The notes under the pieces were generated by a model. That model was not told the origin of the DNA and made no database searches. It worked only from the letters and a program-made list of their open reading frames with translations. A program made the translations under genes and the position numbers. Below, piece by piece: positions 59,903 to 64,000 of a DNA stretch of 64,000 nt (within the stretch, counting starts at the first letter, position 1; each line of letters begins with the position of its first letter). The DNA is from Litomosoides sigmodontis. Its lineage: Eukaryota; Nematoda; Chromadorea; Rhabditida; Onchocercidae. The stretch spans positions 5,229,865 to 5,293,864 of the forward strand of contig OY718806.1 in NCBI GenBank assembly GCA_963070105.1, in the 5' to 3' direction.

Positions 59903-62900
59903 CCATTTCCTTATAGCATATCGACACGGAATTATAAAAAACCTGCTATAAGGGAAATTTAGATATGTTTTTTTCTCACTCTGTATGTTGCGTGTGGCTA
60001 ACTTTCCATGCAGTGTTTATTTTTATAAATCTGCAGATGATGGAGTTCGCAGAGATAATCAAACTTGATTATGCTTTTTTTTTTTTGTTGTTTCAGAAAC
60101 ATTTGTGCGCGGTACGTTCAGCAATTACTGGCGATACACTGCAGTTGCTAAACTTGGTCAGTATTTTGAAAGTATCGGTTGATGCAGCAGATCTACAAGG
60201 CATAACTTTACTTCATTGGGCTGCTGCAAATGATCGTGTTGCTGTTGCTAAAATGTTGCTGAGGCATGTATATATGTTGAACTTTATTTCCTTATTTTTA
60301 ATAATCTTAAGATTAGCTTATAGTCGAAACAGTTGAAGTCCTTGAATCATCATGTACTCTCAGTATAACTTCTTTAGCATTGGCGCTGATATCCGACGCA
60401 CTACTATAAAGAGTCGTTCTGTTCTCCATACTTCTGTTTGCAGTGATGCTGCAAATTGCTTAAAGTTATTCTTGAAAATTTTGTTCGAACAAGAAAAAGC
60501 GGTATGTTGATCTTTATATTTATTCTCTTTTATTTTTTCCTGATTTTATCCGGTATAATTTATGGTCCTGAGTTTCCCGATTTTTTAGAACCTAGAACAT
60601 GATCTTTTTTTCAGGATAGAATGGAAAAAAGCTATTGCGGAACATCACACAAATTTGCATTGCAGCGTGATTTTAATGGCGATAGTTTATTGCATTTGGC
60701 ATGCAGGTTACGTAGAAAACGTTGTTTAAAAGTTGGTAGCACGTTTTTTTTGCTGTTTGTCGAACTTTATCTTATAGCTAAACACCAATCCTATGCCTAT
60801 TGTAATCGTCCGATCCCTGTTTGTCATAATTAAGGGACCGAATCATAGCGGTTGAGACACTTTTATCGATGCTCTTTTAAATGGCATGTTATGACTAATC
60901 AAAATATTTAAATAACGTTGTGAAATCATGGACATTGACTTCAATATGCTGATTTAATTTTTAGCCGGTACTTTTTTAGATTATATTATGCTTCATCATG
61001 AAACACTGTGGATGGATAGTAGTGGAAGAGATGTTACAGCAGCGCAATCAAAGCAGTCAAACACCAATACATGTAGCCTGTCTTTGGAACAATGTGAAAG
61101 CAGCAAATCTGTTACTGACTGATGATCTTAATAAAATCATTAACAAGATATATAATTCGACGACGAGAACTAACGCTGCAGTTGCTCTGAAAGAGGCATC
61201 GAGGCGGACACTGTTCTGGCAAATTGAACGGTTAGAAGCCAAAAATGTACTTTTGTATATTCATATTGTATTGAAATGTACCTCTTTATCATTACTATAC
61301 AACTATATAATGTTAACGCAGGCTCAAGATATTGTGAATATTCTACTTATTTAGAGGCACTGTGCTTCATGAAATGGCAATAATGAAATGCAGTTTTGCT
61401 TGTTATAATGAAAACTTCCCATCAGTACTGGAATATCATAAGCTGGAACCAGCAGATCTGAAAATGTATATACGCGCTAAGTGGAGAGAGACCGAAAATT
61501 TCGAAAAAAGGTGTCGTAAATGTGACAAAGGTTTAGTTTCCTTATCGATTCACCACGCTAATTCTTCGATTTATATTTTGCACAGAGTTACATAATCTAG
61601 AAACTGAATTCTTCATATTTGGCAAGGTAGATTCTCGCTAACATTTATTTTTAAACTCATGTTTTTACATTGATCCATGACTCATTTGCCATTTGATTTA
61701 GCACAGTTGGAGATGGTAAGGGCAATTCTGAAGTGCTGTCCTGAACTGGTGCATCTGCGAGATGTGTTAGGACAAACAGCACTGATGTGTTCAGTAATCA
61801 ATGATGCAGTTTCACTTACTAAGGCTCTTTTGATTTGTAGAGATGGCAAGGAGGTATCCGTTGGTCGTTTACTGCCAGATAAACATATCATATTTGAAGC
61901 AACATTATCTTTGCTGTTTCATGATACTTTAACGAAAAATTTATGAACCGATTGCTTCACAAATCATCGCAGACGTACGCTTGTGTACTTTCATTTCCAA
62001 TTCATCCAGAGGGTGGAATGCGGTAATGATTTTTTAAGCAACGGTTAAGTGAACAATTGAAGTCCATAGATCCGGATTTCCACACAGCATTGCATCATGC
62101 AACGGCGAGAGGTAAATTGCGCCAAGTCGTGCTACTTTTGGAATGTGGAGCGTCAGCGACAAGACAAGATAGTTACGGAGCCACTCCTATGCACTATGCT
62201 GCTGCTCGAGGGTTTTGTGCCATACTTAGGCTCTTGTACAAAGCCAATAAATATACTGATGTAAGTGTTTACATTCATCGTAAAACACGAAGCTCGCAAC
62301 TCGACCAGGTGTTTCTTTTTTAATTTCAAAAATCTCGACCTACACATCTGCACATCAGCTCGTCTCATACACATTGGTAATTAATTTATGAAAACATTTT
62401 CAGAAAGTTCGTACGAATAATGGTCACAGTGCATTTATGTGGGCAGCAATGAGTGGTATGGATATATCGATACGCACTATGATCGATGCAAACTCTGTAG
62501 TAAATCAAGAGGACTGTGACATTCACGGTTGTACCGCATTGCACTTGGCTGCTGCAGGTGATCATGTTGAAGTCATCAATACGCTGCTTTTCTACAAGTG
62601 GAATGCTGAGGTGCGTTCGTTTTTATAACTAACAAGATTGATGAGGGTTTCGATAACAGAATTTAATTTAAGGTTTATTACTTTAATATACTTGGAAAGT
62701 CATCAGTATATTTAAGCTTCACATAAGACTTTCAGAAGCGTAACAAGCTTGGTGAGACTGCTTTCATAGTCGCCGCAAAAAATGGTTGTACACAAGCTGT
62801 AAGACGTTTCCTGCACGTAGGCATTAATTATTCCAGTCAAGATAAGGTGAATTTTCGGGCTTTCAGTGGGAAGTACAAGTGTAACGTATGGTATGGCATT

Positions 62901-63577
62901 ATTACGATACAAGCTAGATTTTTTAGTTCAACAACACAGCCCTTCATGTAGCTGCAGATTCGGATGGCAAGAAGGAAACGCTTTGTCAGCTGCTTCATTA
63001 TTTAAAGGACTCACGTTTGTTAAATACGCGAAATGATAAAGGGCAGACGCCACTACATCGCGCTACGGAACATAACGCCGTGCAGTGCGTACGATATTTG
63101 TTAAAAGTAATTTTTTACTTATTTGGAGCTTGTTATTTAAGAATTCTTTTTTTTTTGTTTTTTTTTGAAAACTGTATTGCTGTGACACTACATTTGCAGT
63201 ATGGAGCAGATCCTCTGATAAGAGATAATCGTGGGTGGGATTCTTTGATGGTTGCAATACAACAGGGCTGCTGGTCCACAATCATTTTAGTACTCAAGTC
63301 AGCTGTTTGCTTTTTCATTTTCTCTTTCATGTACTAAAAGAACGCATTTCAACATAAAATGAAACTTATCATGTATCTTCTATAGAAGAGTTATGCATGC
63401 TATTTTAGGAATTCATCAAATATTAATTGCTATTTGGATGCTGACAACCAAACAACATTATCACTAGCCTTAGAAAGGAAAAACTATATCCTTGCTTCAT
63501 TTCTAGAAATGAATGGTGCAGTGTTAGCCAATGAATACAAAATACGACTGCGTGAATGTATGCCTTTTCATTCGTAA
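57610..63577 (+). CDS. Multi-ankyrin-repeat protein, inversin (NPHP2)-like
   Basis: Sixteen phase-compatible exons: 57610-57643, 58901-59040, 59164-59216, 59330-59402, 60097-60263, 60378-60501, 60615-60731, 60980-61230, 61355-61530, 61702-61853, 62039-62260, 62404-62610, 62736-62846, 62927-63106, 63200-63297, 63409-63577; about 757 residues. Ankyrin repeats run from about residue 101 to the end: [133 protein letters not shown]. The order, the spacing and the SAFMWAA step resemble inversin, which works in cilia and polarity signalling. From memory, the C. elegans inversin homologue mlt-4 is also a moulting gene. The N-terminal 100 residues are unrecognised and the first two exons are uncertain; an ATG right after the acceptor at 58900 may be the real start. 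The intron 60264-60377 has a GC donor. A TRPA channel N terminus is an alternative. Confidence 0.72.
59776..59899. repeat. (TATATC)n / (TA)n microsatellite
   Basis: TATC/TATATC units leading into about 85 bp of pure TA, inside the intron before the exon at 60097. Confidence 0.97.
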
Positions 63578-64000
63578 GGAATTTTTTCACAACCAGTTTA
63601 CTTAGACCCATTAAAATTATATTAATCATTCTGAACGAATGCGACATTTCAACATCAATACATATCAACATGCAAGTTCGGTAATGGACTAATTGGAGAC
63701 TGACTACCACCGGAACAATAATTTAGGGTTTACCGAAGTTAGGACTACCTTATATCTTGGAATACAAAAATCTTACCAAATTCTTACAATAAGATTTCTG
63801 ACGATGCAGAAAAATGTTCTCAGGATTTAACGCTGATATCGTGCTCGAAATTCAAACAAAAACGCCTCATAACTTGAAGCATTCAGTTTTCCATTCATTT
63901 TCCACCGTTACAATAAGGGCAGTTTCTTTATTGACGTAATTTTTTATCTGATATCTTTATATAAATCCATACTGTGGCGCTTATTACATTCTCGTACCAG
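63578..64000. other. Flank after the ankyrin-repeat gene
   Basis: No coding exon was recognised. It is either 3' UTR and intergenic sequence or, if the donor at 63575 is used, intron. An ATTAAA at 63610-63615 could be a weak polyadenylation signal. Confidence 0.4.

Overview
The window is a piece of a nematode nuclear genome. Evidence: intron-rich genes with mostly GT-AG introns of about 70 bp to 2.7 kb and TTTTCAG-type acceptors, AT-rich sequence, and acceptor-like sites just upstream of start codons that suit spliced-leader trans-splicing. The best-conserved proteins are metazoan cell-polarity and signalling proteins. Long introns, an almost 20 kb non-coding block and many (CA)n, (TA)n and trinucleotide tracts point to a larger parasitic nematode genome rather than a compact Caenorhabditis-like one. 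The species is not identified.

Layout. (1) 3.75-12.49 kb, plus strand: a complete lethal giant larvae (Lgl) homologue, 21 exons, about 957 residues, including the aPKC phosphorylation block. (2) 13.60-14.07 kb, minus strand: a small two-exon secreted or GPI-anchored Ly6/uPAR-like protein, convergent with Lgl. (3) 14.1-33.8 kb: no convincing coding exon; microsatellites, pyrimidine-rich and trinucleotide-rich stretches lying between two divergent gene starts. (4) 33.79-40.88 kb, plus strand: an 11-exon C2H2 zinc-finger protein (about 536 residues) with fingers at the very N terminus, a long low-complexity middle and a C-terminal coiled coil. (5) 46.2-54.5 kb, plus strand: a Neuralized E3 ubiquitin ligase with two NHR domains and a RING finger. 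Two mutually exclusive first exons encode a predicted N-myristoylated start and a polybasic start. (6) 57.6/58.9-63.58 kb, plus strand: a multi-ankyrin-repeat protein of inversin (NPHP2) type, possibly continuing past the window through a splice donor that overlaps its apparent stop codon.

How they relate. In flies, Lgl (the basolateral polarity factor excluded by aPKC) and Neuralized (which ubiquitinates Delta/Serrate for endocytosis) both act in asymmetric division and Notch signalling. Inversin-type proteins act in cilia and planar polarity signalling. These are eukaryotic single-gene units, so adjacency is not operonic; it is more likely to reflect conserved chromosomal linkage. From memory, the C. 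elegans homologues of Lgl and Neuralized are both X-linked. No transposase, virus-derived gene, tRNA, rRNA or CRISPR array was recognised. All exon boundaries were derived by hand from reading frame, splice consensus and family similarity; no alignment was run.
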